From: Meconema thalassinum
Taxonomy: Eukaryota; Arthropoda; Insecta; Orthoptera; Tettigoniidae
Length of the DNA: 64,000 nt
Assembly (NCBI GenBank): GCA_946902985.2
Contig: OX336389.2
Coordinates: forward strand, 130,917,572-130,981,571
Direction: 5' to 3'
The translations under genes and the position numbers were made by a program. Of the stretch, positions 24,580-34,784 are shown one piece after another. Within the stretch, counting starts at the first letter, position 1. Every line of letters begins with the position of its first letter. The notes under the pieces were generated by a model. The model saw only the letters and a program-made list of their open reading frames with translations. It ran no database searches and was not told the DNA's origin.

Positions 24580-24764
24580 ATAATGCATACGCTTGCATTA
24601 GTATTGCAACAGAAGTTCCCGTGCACTACTGAGGATGCTATTCGGCTGTATGTAACAACGAGGACATTATTAGAATGCGCTTCCTCAATGCCCTTAAGTC
24701 TCTCAGAGAGGCTGAAAGAAGGTCAGCAAGCAAACGCCTGAAATGGGCGAAATCAGCCTTGTAG
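24580..24764 (+). pseudogene. Possible C-terminal remnant of a transposase
   Basis: Two frames joined by a shift near 24665 give FPCTTEDAIRLYVTTRT and then IRMRFLNALKSLREAERRSA followed by a basic end and a stop at 24762-24764. The TRT-F/I-IR-R-LN pattern with a lysine/arginine-rich end recalls, from memory, the C-terminus of THAP-containing transposases. It lies on the same strand as the THAP remnant 1.5 kb upstream, and the DNA between is mostly SINE and repeat K. An uncharacterised family is the alternative. Confidence 0.35.
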
Positions 24765-25085
24765 AATCCCTGTGTTGGTGATGCCATGTACTTGTGATAT
24801 TGTATTATATTGTGTATGAATTTCCTTGTGCTGTGTGATTGTCATGTGATATATAAATAATTAAAATAACCTCACGGAAATCTCTCATTCCATATACTGT
24901 TCCCTTCACTCACTACCTCCCAACCGCTGCTTGACATAGTAGCCACGTCACAGCTGCCAGCCAATTGCCGCGCGCTCCCCGACTTGGCCCAACCTTAGTA
25001 TTTAAGTAACCTTGATAACTATGACAGCCATAACTTTCTTTATAATTTCCAATATAGCCACCGTGGTCTCTATATAATTCAATTA
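24765..25085. other. Gap, T-rich then GC-richer
   Basis: Untranslated-looking sequence with TGTGATTGT repeats follows the fragment above, and may be its 3' region. Nothing further is recognised. Confidence 0.4.
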
Positions 25086-25324
25086 CGGGGGCAGTACCAT
25101 CCCGGCATTTGCCCGAAGACGAAGTGGGAAACCACGGAAAACCACTTCGAGGATGGCTGAGGTGGGAATCGAACCCCCTCTACTCATTTGGACCACCCGA
25201 GGCTGAGTAGACCCCGTTCCAGTCCTCGTACCACTTTTCAAATTTCGTGGCAGAGCCGGGAATCGAACCCAGGACCTCCGGGGCGGCAGCTAACCATGCT
25301 GACCGCTACGCTACGGAGGCGACC
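25086..25324 (-). mobile_element. SINE S1b
   Basis: On the minus strand: tRNA-like head with A-box-like TAGCGTAGCGGTC and B-box GGTTCGATTCCCGG (about 25257-25271), GGAACGGGGTCTACTCAGCC, a second B-box GGTTCGATTCCC, and the central TTTTCCGTGGTTTCCCAC block. It matches 62941-63190 closely but lacks that copy's distal half. Confidence 0.9.
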
Positions 25325-25330
25325 ATTTAA

Positions 25331-25570
25331 TTTTAATTTTAATTTTTGTTTTTGTTTTTGTTTTTGTTTTTGTTTTTGTTTTTGTTTTTGTTTTTGTTTT
25401 TGTTTTTGTTTTTGTTTTTGTTTTTGTTTTTGTTTTTGTTTTTGTTTTTGTTTTTGTTTTTGTTTTTGTTTTTGTTTTTGTTTTTGTTTTTGTTTTTGTT
25501 TTTGGATTTAGTTTTGGTTTTGGTTTTGGTCTTGGTCTTGGTCTTGGTCTTGGTCTTGGTCTTGGTCTTT
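25331..25570 (+). repeat. Hexanucleotide array (TTTTTG)n passing into (GGTCTT)n
   Basis: About 26 uninterrupted TTTTTG units occupy roughly 25346-25504, then TTTTGG and GGTCTT variants run to about 25570. All translated frames through it (for example Phe-Cys or Lys-Asn repeats) are artefacts. It abuts the 5' head of the SINE on the left, so it is not that SINE's tail. Confidence 0.95.
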
Positions 25571-25574
25571 ATCG

Positions 25575-25770
25575 GACGACGAACTAAAGAACACCGTACA
25601 GGATTGGCTCCTATCACAACCACAAGACAACTGGGAACAGGGAATCCTGCGGCTAGTGAAGCAAAGGGACACCTGTGCACAGGCCTGTGGTGATTGCTTT
25701 TCAATAACGAATAAATTGTACCCACAGTATCGTTTCGTACCTTTTCATTTGAACACCCCTTATATTTTAT
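25575..25770 (+). pseudogene. mariner-type transposase C-terminal fragment
   Basis: One frame from 25575 reads DDELKNTVQDWLLSQPQDNW, then EQGILRLVKQRD, then ACGDC near the end. This is the usual end of mariner transposases (DELK..V..WL, F..GI..L..R...C....G.Y). The catalytic aspartates are absent. The terminal sequence GTACCTTTTCATTTGAACAC before the SINE is probably the element's right inverted repeat. The left end appears lost to the hexanucleotide array. Confidence 0.7.
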
Positions 25771-26108
25771 ATCCGATGGACTGACAGCAGTAGCTTCGCT
25801 CGCTAAAGCGCAGTGCTAGGCCATGGGGCCAATCTCTCTGGCCTACCGTCGGCTGTCCTTGAAGTGGCTTTCTGTGGATTCCCATTTTCAACTCCAGGCA
25901 AATGCTGGGACGATACCTTCTGACAGGCCACGGCCTTTTTTTTTTTTCCACATCCTTGACCAGTGTCATTCACCAACATTCATTTCATATCTCATTAACT
26001 CCTCTCACGAGGTTGGCGGCAGGAAGGGTATCAGGCCGTAAAAATCATCCGCCATGAAGACTTTCATCGCATCTCATCCCCGACCCCGTTGGAATCGGGA
26101 ATAATAAG
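25770..26108 (+). mobile_element. SINE S4
   Basis: A tRNA-like head (TCGCTCGCTAAAGCGCAGTG) lacks a clear B box here. The shared central block follows (CCCATTTTCAACTCCAGGC, AAATGCTGGGACG), then GTCATTCACC, GAGGTTGGCGGCAGGAAGGG and CATCGCATCTCATCCC. The other copy is at 40897-41245. A poly-T of 12 lies inside the copy. Confidence 0.75.
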
Positions 26109-26966
26109 GAGTAGACAACTAGACATACATACAATATTGTATATCTGATGGATGACGATTGTGTGTAATATTCAGTCTAATAGTCTTGTGAATTGTGCAA
26201 ATACAGATCCTTATATTATAAATATGCATTTCCACAAAATAACGTCGTAAACGCTAAATTAAATCCTACACTCCCCTTCCAATAAAATAAATGTTTTAAA
26301 CAGGAAATAAAGAATCCATGAAACCATTAAAGATAATCTTTAACTTTCATGCAACCATCGCGTCCTTTGAACATTGCCGTTCTAAAAGTTGTAGAATGGT
26401 CTAATATACTGTATTTACTAGTGTTCAGTTCCAAATAGGCTCTCTTCTAAGGAGCTCACTGTGTACAGCCCCTGCCCGTTAACTCTCACTTCTGAAATTC
26501 AACAGGTTTATAAGGAGTTATCCTCTATTTAAATGTTGAGTAAGACATGAAAATGAAATGCAGTCGGAATTCTATCCCGAACATTTTCCTGCCTGAACAG
26601 TTGCGTTTGGCCGTTAACACCACTGAGAAGAATTCTTTTCAAAGGCCTAGATGGAGAGGGTGCAGGATATCAGACGATATCGCAAACGACACCCCATTGA
26701 ATGTGTTCTTCTGTAGGACGTGATTAGTTTTTCATATATTGGGAAATGCAAATGCCTAGGTTTTGGTCTTACATACTTTCAACTCTTGAGCTATAAGTGT
26801 ATATTCATTTGACTTCTTGAAATTCTTGTTGAAGTATGAGTCGAACGTTTCGAGAGGGCTTCTGAAGAGCTTGACAAGTGGATCAGATTTATTCAAAACT
26901 TCCTCTCAAGCAAGCAATGACGTAGTCAGGTGACAGGATTACAGCCTGATAACGTTTGTATAACTA
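26109..26966. other. Unassigned DNA
   Basis: No supported gene or repeat up to the start of MITE X. Confidence 0.5.
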
Positions 26967-27149
26967 CTGCTCGAGTCCAAGCTCTGTGAACTTGAGGGGT
27001 GAGGTGACGCGGGTGGAGGGAAGAGAAGGGCCTGTCTACAGCCCGCTGTGTTATCTGAAATTCCTGTCTATTCCAATACTGCTAACATAGGGCCGTTGCC
27101 TAAACCACTGTGGTGATGCGAATGAGTGAGTGAGTCATCGATCAATGTA

Positions 27150-28614
27150 CACACATCAAAAAAAGTTTTGCATCACCTCGGTTCCAAGAGTTCCGGAACC
27201 GTTAAATACAAAGGGAATAGAGATCAACACAAACAACATTTCAGCTCGTTTTATTGCTCATGAGACCCACACATTGCATGTTGTACCATCATACAGCTAG
27301 ACTTTCAGCATTTGTGGTCCAGATTGCAGTACACACCACTACCTCTAATACCCAGTAGCACGTCCTCTTGCATTGATGCATGCCTGTATTCGCCGTGGCA
27401 TACTATCCACAAGTTCATCAAGACACTGTTGGTCCAAATTGTCCCACTCCTCAACGACAATTCGGCGTAAATCTCTCAGAGTGGTTGGTGGGTCAAGACG
27501 TCCATAAACAGCCCTTTTCAACATATCCCAGGCATGTTCGATAGGGTTCATGTCTGGCGAACATGCTGGCCACTGTAGTCGAGCGATGTCGTTATCTTGA
27601 AGGAACGCATTCACAAGATGTGCACGATGAGGTCGAGAATTGTCGTCCATGAAGACAAATGCCTCTCCAATATTCTGCCGATATGGTTGCACTATGGGTC
27701 GGAGGATGTCATTCAGGTATCGTAAAGCCGTTTCGGAGCCTTCCATGACCACCAGTGGCGTACGTCGGCCCCACATAATGCCACCCCAAAACATCAGGGA
27801 ACCACCACCTTGCTGCACTCGCTGGACAGTGTGTCTAAGACGTTCAGCCTGACCAGGATGCCTCCAAACACGTCTCCGACGATTGTCTGGTTGAAGGCAT
27901 ATGCGACACTCATCGGTGAAGAGAACGTGATGCCAATTCCGTGGGGTCCATTCAGCATGTTGTTGGGCCCATCTGTACCGCGCTGCATGGTGTCGGGGTT
28001 GCAAAGCTGGACCTCGCCATGGACGTCGGGAGTGAAGTTGCGCATCATGCAGCCTATTGCGCACAGTTTGAGTTGAAACACGACGTCCTGTGGCTGAACG
28101 AAACGCATTATTCAACATGGTGGCATTGCTGTCAGGGTTCCTCCGAGCGGCAATCCGTAAGTAGCGGTCATCCACTACAGTAGTAGCCCTTGGGCGGCCT
28201 GAGCGAGGCCTGTCATCGACAGTTCCTGTATCTCTGTACCTCCTCCATGTCCGAACAACATCGCTTTGGTTCACTCTGAGACGCCTGGAAACTTCCCTTG
28301 TTGAGAGCCCTTCTTGACACAAAGTAACAATGCGGACGCGATCGAACTGCGGTATTGACCTTCTAGGCATGGTAGAACTACAGACAACATGAGCAGCGTA
28401 CCTTCGTCCTGGTGGAATGACTGGAACTGATCGGCTGTCGTACCCCCTCCGTCTAATAGGCCCTGCTCATGCATGGTTGTTTACATCTTTGAGCAGTTTT
28501 AGTGACATCTATGAACAGTCAAAGGGACTGTATCTTGGATACAATATACACAGTCAACGTCTATATGCCGGAGATCTGGGAACCGAGGTGATGCAAAACT
28601 TTTTTTGATGTGTG
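27150..28614 (-). mobile_element. Complete Tc1-like transposon (DD34E)
   Basis: The 1465-bp element has perfect outer inverted repeats of about 36 bp (CACACATCAAAAAAAGTTTT, then GCATCACCTCGGTTCC) and a TA duplication at 27148-27149 and 28615-28616. The empty site AATGTATTTGATTCTG can be read in MITE X copies 2 and 3, confirming the insertion point. It encodes one uninterrupted transposase. Intact ends plus an intact frame suggest a recent arrival. Confidence 0.97.
27345..28370 (-). CDS. Tc1-family transposase, apparently intact
   Basis: 341 residues, the usual Tc1 length. Residues 1-110 form two helix-turn-helix parts that bind the inverted repeats (STREVSRRLRVNQSDVVRTW at 23-42), joined by a GRPR motif (58-61). 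The catalytic DDE/RNase-H-like domain has D153 in LFTDE, D243 in MDDNSRPH and E278 in SPDMNPIEHAW, with 34 residues between the last two (DD34E). A basic stretch (RRRRV, 164-168) follows the first aspartate. The start at 28370 is favoured because MPRRSIPQFDR is the usual N-terminus and only non-coding sequence lies between it and the right TIR. It catalyses cut-and-paste at TA sites. Overlapping frames on the other strand are shadows. Confidence 0.95.
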   Translation of the reverse strand: MPRRSIPQFDRVRIVTLCQEGLSTREVSRRLRVNQSDVVRTWRRYRDTGTVDDRPRSGRPRATTVVDDRYLRIAARRNPDSNATMLNNAFRSATGRRVSTQTVRNRLHDAQLHSRRPWRGPALQPRHHAARYRWAQQHAEWTPRNWHHVLFTDECRICLQPDNRRRRVWRHPGQAERLRHTVQRVQQGGGSLMFWGGIMWGRRTPLVVMEGSETALRYLNDILRPIVQPYRQNIGEAFVFMDDNSRPHRAHLVNAFLQDNDIARLQWPACSPDMNPIEHAWDMLKRAVYGRLDPPTTLRDLRRIVVEEWDNLDQQCLDELVDSMPRRIQACINARGRATGY

Positions 28615-28719
28615 TAGTTGATTCTGTTACTACGCACGGGCCGGGAATCCCACACGTCTCTCATCGTCGTCCGCGATCCATATTCCTCTCATGTTCACGC
28701 AGCTTGGACTCGAGCAGTA

Positions 28720-29080
28720 CAAACCGTGTCTTGAACACAGACAGACTTACAAGGAGGCGTGATATTGCAGTGGTCTGGCTGCTTGTCCCTCACCAAGGCA
28801 AGGTGATATTCCCGATTAATATACAGTAAGTGAGATTTTCGAGGTGAATTATCACGTCCTATAATTTACATTCCAAGTAAAAGGAGCCTCCGTGGCTTAT
28901 GATTGCGAGATAAATGTTCACCAAAAAACTACGAGCTTCCTTCCTGTAGGGTGGAAATTACTCTTCGAGTGCTTGTTCTGAAAGTATTCATTGGAATGTG
29001 AATCGGTGAAGGCATATGGCTGGAAAATCATATACCTCTACAGTACCATGTTAGGGCCCACAAAACAGAAATATATTGGT
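28720..29080. other. Unassigned DNA
   Basis: Nothing recognisable beyond a short SINE-like string AGCCTCCGTGGCTTATGA near 28885. Confidence 0.45.
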
Positions 29081-29174
29081 TTTCAGTCGGTCAACACGAT
29101 TGTACCCAATGGTAATGGGTGTTTCCCTAATTCTGAAAAGCAATTACATGAGATAAACTAATTCAATAAATGCA

Positions 29175-29555
29175 AACTAGAAACCTAACTAACAATAAAA
29201 AAAATCACATATTACCCATTCAACATTTGATTGCCGCTGAGCGTGGCTGCGCCAGCGTTTGTTGTTTTTCTAAGATGAGTCCCACGGGGCAAAGCGTAGG
29301 ATACAGCGATGACAGAGTGCTGTCTGCACATAAGTCAAGCAGCATTGGGTCAGATAAGCGTCACAGGAGCTCATGTTACCACGGACAGTTAGTTACAGTT
29401 GTTTTAAGGGGCGGAAATACGAGGTCATCTGCCCATCTTAACACAGATTAAAGTATAAAAATTTGAAATGGAATGTAATATTTAGAGGTGGACACCTAAA
29501 TTTGAAAATACCGAAAATGAATAAAACAAAAAATTAAATAAAACTAATAATACCG
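29175..29555. other. Unassigned DNA inside element E copy 1
   Basis: The 93-residue frame 29170-29451 has no recognisable domain. A piece at 29400-29450 (GTTTTAAGGGGCGGAAATAC, then GAGGTCATCTGCCC) may be a diverged relative of the AGGCCCCTTAAAACAAC-type repeat tails in reverse. Confidence 0.35.
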
Positions 29556-30141
29556 TATTATCTCTACTTAGTTTAAAACCAAGTCCCCGATTCTTGGATG
29601 TTACGGGTAAACTCGAGAACCACTGGATGGATTTTGATGCGGTTTTCACCATTCTGTAAAGGATATCTCGAGGATGATTTCTGTAGAATAAAATTTATTT
29701 ATAATCAAAGGAAGCCGGGCTGTAACGATTTCAGTGGAAAAGTCGAAAAAAACCTGGCGTCCGAGCGCTTTGTAAGCTTACGCTGGGAAAACCGTTAAAC
29801 ATATCTAAATACTATGAGTGTAAGAATTGTTCAGCATGAAAAGTTCTACAAAACGTCCGTGAGAGCATATGTCTATCTTCAATACATCGTCTACTATAAG
29901 TTTGTTTACGTTTTAAATTCTTCCAACCATGTCCATTCAACTACTGAGGCGACAGTTTACGAGCTAGCTAAGGGCGAGTCTATCATCCCTGTTACAGCCT
30001 AGCTAGCGGGCGAACCTATTGCCCCAGATACAGCCAGCAGCAAATCGTTGAGTCGTGTTGAGTTAAGACATCTGAGAAGGGTGGTTGTGTTTGGAGTTTC
30101 CCTGGATGTGCAACTCGGGGTTTCTTCAATTCGCCTGTGAA
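29556..30141 (-). repeat. Repeat A, truncated inverted copy
   Basis: The segment is the reverse complement of about 47590-48192. Shared words include TTACGGGTAAACTCGAGAACC-type sequence near 29602, GAGATATCC-type sequence and AGTCGTGTTGAGTTAA near 30051. It ends at 30141 where repeat B begins, so the 5' end of A (CTAGCAACCCGACCCGGCTT in copy 2) is missing. The 62- and 66-residue frames through it are not conserved. Confidence 0.8.
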
Positions 30142-30164
30142 ACACAGTCTAGTATATTATAAAC

Positions 30165-31608
30165 AACAAGAAGTTCCGTGACGAACTAAAGAGCCTACTT
30201 TTCATGCCAATGATTATTCTATAGTATATGAACCTTTCTAGAATAATGACGAAATTAAGTTGCTAATATCGAAATTTCTAATTAGTTCGAAATACTGTAT
30301 ACCTGGCATAATGTAGCCTAATAGGGCACCACAGTTGGCAGCCCTGATGACTGAATATATTCTTAGTTCCATCTCTTAAGGTACAGAATACAAAATTTGG
30401 TTGAAGTCCAATAAATAGCATGGACGTTACATGCAGTTAAACATTGGATCTAACAGCGCGTAAAATCATGTTGGCAACAATGTCATGCATGTATTGGTCA
30501 GAAATAATCTGAAATAATATGATCTATTGTTGTGCCAATTTTGAATGAAATCCATTAGTTAGTATAGAAGTTACATGCATTTTAAAATTGGACCTATCAG
30601 CAGGCTTAGAATCATGTTGGCAGCACTGACGTATATTAGTTACTCCAAATTCATCTAGAATGCCAGGTACTATACGTGTGCAAAGTTTAGAGCTATTGGC
30701 TTGCATACTTTCTGATATATTGATATTAGGGTAATAAAAATAGGGACAGTACATATTAACAGTTGGCAGCCCTGGTTGCTCTTAAGAATACGCATAGTCA
30801 TATCTGTCATGGTACACATAGCACATACGAAATTTGGTTCAAAGCCAAATGATAGTATGGAAGTTGCATGTATTTAAACTTGGACCTGTCAGCAGGCTTA
30901 GAATCATGTTGGTAGCACTGACGTATATAAGTTACTCCAAATTAATATAGAATGTCAGGTACTATACGTGTGCATAGTTTAAAGCTGTCGGCTTGCATAC
31001 TTTCTGATATATTGGTATTTGGATAAAATAAATTAGGAGCATTTATTAACAGTTGGCAGCCCTGGTGGGTCGTAAGAATACGCTCAGTCATATCTGGTTA
31101 TGTACACATACAACATACGAAATTTGGTTGAATTCCAATTGATAGTGTAGAAGTTATATGCATTTAAAAATTGGACCTATCAGCAGGCTTATAATCATTT
31201 TGGCAACACTGCCATGTATGGACTCCTGGAAATTAAACTGCAATATTATTATCTATACGTGTGCCAATTTTGAAATAGCTCCCATTCATACCTTCCAAGA
31301 TATACATCATGGAGCTCAAATTTCAATTGCGATTTGTTAGCAGTTGGTAGCACTGACATCATTTTCAAATATGGCCGTGAGATATTCAGGTATAGATCTT
31401 TAATCCTACCAAATTTTGTTTCGATTGCTCCAGCCGTTTAGGAGTTGATAGGGGGGGGGGACACACACACAGACAGACAGAAGGACAGACAGACAGACAG
31501 ACAGACAGATAGAAGGACAGACAGACAGACAGACAGACACACATTTGCCCGATCTCATAAGTCTACTTTTTCCTCATTTTTGCAAAATGTGAAAAGTAGG
31601 CTAAAAAT
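30165..31608 (+). mobile_element. Repeat B, ~146-bp periodic element with hairpin end
   Basis: The left end (AACAAGAAGTTCCGTGACG, then GAGCCTACTTTTCA) and the right end, a hairpin at about 31559-31602 (AGTCTACTTTTTC against GTGAAAAGTAGGCT), carry the same short inverted sequence. Inside, TTGGCA-type cores recur at 30335, 30471, 30617, 30763, 30909, 31053, 31200 and 31344, spaced 136, 146, 146, 146, 144, 147 and 144 bp. Before the hairpin come CAGCCGTTTAGG, a poly-G and (GACA)n at 31466-31540. The inverted second copy is 33240-34642. No coding frame. The layout resembles Helentron-derived HINE/DINE-1 elements. Confidence 0.75.
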
Positions 31609-32215
31609 TACGGAAAACAAAAATTCAGCATTCAAAAGCGAACAAGTCTTTGAGTCAATGTACACTGTCACGGACAGTTAAACGATGGCTGAGGCTACTG
31701 GAGCTGAGACATTTCCTACACGCGCTACTGTACCTGTCAACGAAGCAGCCTGACGTGTGACACAAGTAAACAAAGAATAGCTTCCACCTCGACCGCCGGC
31801 AATCAATTCGCGAAAGGGTAATACAACTAACAAATCATGACAAGTTGCGCAAGTTTATAAAAACTGCTGCAACTAAATAAGTCTGTATATTGTAAAACCT
31901 TCACCCACGTACAGTACTTGTAGACATAGATTAGATATCCTACAAGTCCAAAGGATCTGATGATGATGATCTCTTGACTATCGAAACTGGTCATCCAAGG
32001 GAATTTAATAATCTCATGTAATTTGCCTTTTTCAGGATTAGGGAAACACCCATTACAATTGGGTACAATCGTGTTGACCGACTAAAAAGCATTACATTTC
32101 CATTACGAAGGCAACACTGAAAATTTGACTTCCAGCACCACAACACCTTAAAACTACAATTACCATCTTCATCATCATCATCGTCATCATCATCATATAG
32201 GCTACAGTACTTACC

Positions 32216-32605
32216 TAGTTGTGACGTTTCTACTAAGTTAGAATAATAATGCATAAGAAAGCACAATATCTCCCCTCTCCGCTATATAAACAGGGCTGCT
32301 GAAGAGACTGTAAAGTACGTTTGCTGTTCAAAGACTACTTTAGACCTTATGTAACTCGGGAGCAACTTTGTACAGCGGACATACGTTCATCTGGATGTAT
32401 TTATTGTGTTGCCTTCAGGTATTCTATATGAATACTTAATACGCCTCATATTTTGGAAATTGCTTTACAAATTTTTGTAATAATGTACCATAGAAATCCA
32501 TTCATTAATTTCAGTTACATTCCAAGAAGATAAAAATGTTACTATGTTCCATTGAAATAATCTATATTTCTGATATAGAACTGAAAATAGTTGTTGTTGA
32601 TTCAT
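32216..32605 (+). repeat. Block L copy 1
   Basis: The unique part of this block matches 39703-40025 plus 40554-40602: AAGTACGTTTGCTGTTCAA, GGTATTCTATATGAATACTT, CATATTTTGGAAATTGCTTT. The S1 SINE follows at the same relative position in both copies. This copy lacks the pogo element and so gives the empty site TTACTATGTTCC near 32540. Confidence 0.85.
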
Positions 32606-32986
32606 TTAGGGGCTTTGTGACATTGCGGTCATGTAGCCCCATGTAGCCTACTTCGGTTGTGCATGTGTGGAATTTATCTCATTCTCCGTGCGGTTATGAT
32701 GGCTGCATTAGTGTGTGTATTTGTAATTCAAATATGGTTTGGGAAGGATGCAGCCGTGGCCTTACGTTCGGAACAATCCTGGCATGCACCAGGAGTAGAA
32801 GTGGGAAGCCACTGAAAACCATTTCCAGTATAGCTGAGGGGAGAGCCGAATCCGCCTTTTCTAAGTTTCACCTCGCGAGGCTGAGTGTGCCCCGTTCCAG
32901 TCCTCAGAGCAGAATTAAATAACAAACCTGGACCTCCGCGACGACAGCAAAGAATGCTAGCCACTTTGCTACGAGGTGGAGCGATA
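32606..32986 (-). mobile_element. SINE S1, full-length tail
   Basis: Minus strand, tRNA-like head at the right (near 32930-32986, B box partly deleted), then GGAACGGGGCACACTCAGCC, central block near 32760-32830 and the long tail ending AAGCCCCTAAATGA at 32606. The same tail occurs at 40603 and 43678, so full-length S1 is about 380 bp. It is diverged: the second B box lost its consensus. Confidence 0.85.
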
Positions 32987-33239
32987 AACAACACATTTCA
33001 TTAGTTTAGGAAGTGAAAGCTTGAAGGCTCGTTATATCAACTAATTAATGCTCCTCTGAATTGTCAGTTCTCTTGGTGAGCAGAGACTTCATCAACAAGT
33101 GTGATTGAAAGCGTGTATGTGCAAGCAAGTTGAGGGTACTGCTCGAGTCCAAGCTCTGTGAACTTGAGGGGTGAGGTGACGCGAAAGGCAGGATGTGCGG
33201 ATATGGATATCTGTGCATAAACCCACGGATATCCGCAAC

Positions 33240-34642
33240 ATTTTTAGCCTACTTTTCACATTTTGCAAAAATGAGGAAAAAGTAGACTTATGAGATCGGG
33301 CAAATGTGTGTCTGTCTGTCTGTCTAGCTGTGTGTGTGCCCCCCCCCCCCCTATCAACTCCTAAACGGCTGCAGCAATCGAAACAAAATTTGGTAGGAGT
33401 AAAGATCTATACCTGAATATCTCACGCCCATAATTGAAAATGATGTCAGTGCTACCAACTGATGAAAAATCGCAATTGAAATTTGAGCTCCATGTTGGAT
33501 ATCTTGGAAGGTATGAACAGGAGCTATTTCAAAATTGGCACACGTATAGATAATAATATTGCAGTTTAATTTCCAGGAGGCCATACATCGCAGTGTTGCC
33601 AAAATGAATATACGCTTGCTGATAGGTCCAAATTTTAAATGCATATAACTTCTACACTATCAATTCGATTTCAACCAAATTTCGTATGTGCTATGTGTAC
33701 ATAAACAGATATGACTGAGCGTATTCTTAAGAGCCCCCAGGGCCACCAACTGTTAATAAATGCTCTCATTTTTTATCCAAATACCCATATATCAGAAAGT
33801 ATGCAATCCTATAGCATTCAACTATACACACGTATAGTACCTGACATTCTATATTAATTTGGAGTAACTTATATACGTCAGTGCTACCAACATGATTCTA
33901 AGCCTGCTGAGAGGTCCAACTTTAAATACATGTAACTTCTATACTATCATTTGGATTTCAACCAAATTTCGTGTGTGCTATGTGTACCATAACAGATATG
34001 ACTATGCCGATTCTTAAGAGTAACCAGGGCTGCCAACTGTTAATAAATACTTTCTCTATTTTTGTTACCCTAATATCAATATATCAGAAAGTATGCAAGC
34101 CAATAGCTCTAAATTTTGCACATGTATAGTACCTGGCATTCTAGATTAATTTGGAGTAACTAATATACGTCAGTGCTGCCAACATGATTCTAAGCCTGCT
34201 GATAGATCCAATTTTAAAATGCATGTAACTTCTATACTAACTAATGGATTTCATTCAAAATTGACACAACAATAGATCATAATTTCAGATTATTTCTGAC
34301 CAATACATGTATGTCATTGTTGCCAACATGATTTTACGCGCGCTGTTAGATCCAATGTTTAACTGCATGTAACGTCCATGCTATCCATTGGACTTCAACC
34401 AAATTTTGCATTCTAAACCTTAAGAGATGGAACTAAGAATATATTCAGTCACCAGGGCTGCCAAATGTAGCTCTCTATTAGGCTACATTATACCCGGTAT
34501 ACAGTATTTTTAACTAATTAGAAATTTTGATATTACCAACTTAATTTCGTCATCATTCTAGATAGATCCATATAGATTAATCATTGGCATGATTAAATTT
34601 TAAGAAAAGTAGGCTCTTTAGTTCGTCACGGAACTTCTTGTT
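33240..34642 (-). mobile_element. Repeat B copy 2, inverted
   Basis: It is the reverse complement of 30165-31608, with the hairpin end at 33246-33290, a short GTCT run at 33309-33325, a poly-C at 33341-33352 and TGCCAAC/TACCAAC cores near 33456, 33596, 33746, 33886, 34030, 34175, 34322 and 34463. Spacing is again about 140-150 bp. Boundaries agree with copy 1 at both ends (ATTTTTAGCC and CTTCTTGTT). Confidence 0.8.
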
Positions 34643-34784
34643 CACCATGCGGATACAGTTTGCATGGCTGCGCGGACAGAGGATAAACTGCGGATAATGT
34701 TTGGAGTAAATTTGCGGATACTTTTCAGAATACAGTCCGAACTTGTTGAATATCATTAAGTTACTAGGGCCCGGATGTTATGAC

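Larger units (their letters stand above)
26967..28717. mobile_element. MITE X copy 1, split by a Tc1 element
   Basis: The terminal inverted repeats begin CTGCTCGAGTCCAAGCT on both ends, with TA on each side (26965-26966 and 28718-28719). Without the Tc1 insert the element is 284 bp. Copies 2 (33139-36907) and 3 (54909-55189) share the same ends and the interior words TTCCTGTCTATTCC and CTGCTAACATAGGGC. It is non-autonomous. The TIR and TA target fit Tc1/mariner-type elements. Confidence 0.9.
29081..32137. mobile_element. Foldback element E copy 1, filled by other repeats
   Basis: The left end (29081-29170) reads TTTCAGTCGGTCAACACGAT and the right end (about 31836-32137) reads the complement (CGTGTTGACCGACTAAAA). 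Between them lie repeat A, repeat B and about 390 bp of unassigned DNA. Copy 2 (48248-48812) is nearly uninterrupted and shows the expected interior, including the GATCTGATGATGATC and GAAACTGGTCATCC words near 31955-31995. Outer limits are approximate. Confidence 0.7.

Noticed and set aside
25346..25504. Telomeric repeat
   Set aside because: The unit TTTTTG is not the insect TTAGG repeat and the array is internal and short.
25188..25725. Frames with long Phe-Cys, Phe-Leu or Lys-Asn/Lys-Thr repeats
   Set aside because: They are translations of the TTTTTG/GGTCTT array and exist in several frames and both strands.
27794..28183. Four frames of 70-104 residues overlapping the Tc1 gene
   Set aside because: Shadows of the transposase coding sequence. 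None has a recognisable domain.
31445..31681. 78-residue frame rich in DRQT
   Set aside because: Translation of the (GACA)n microsatellite at the end of repeat B.
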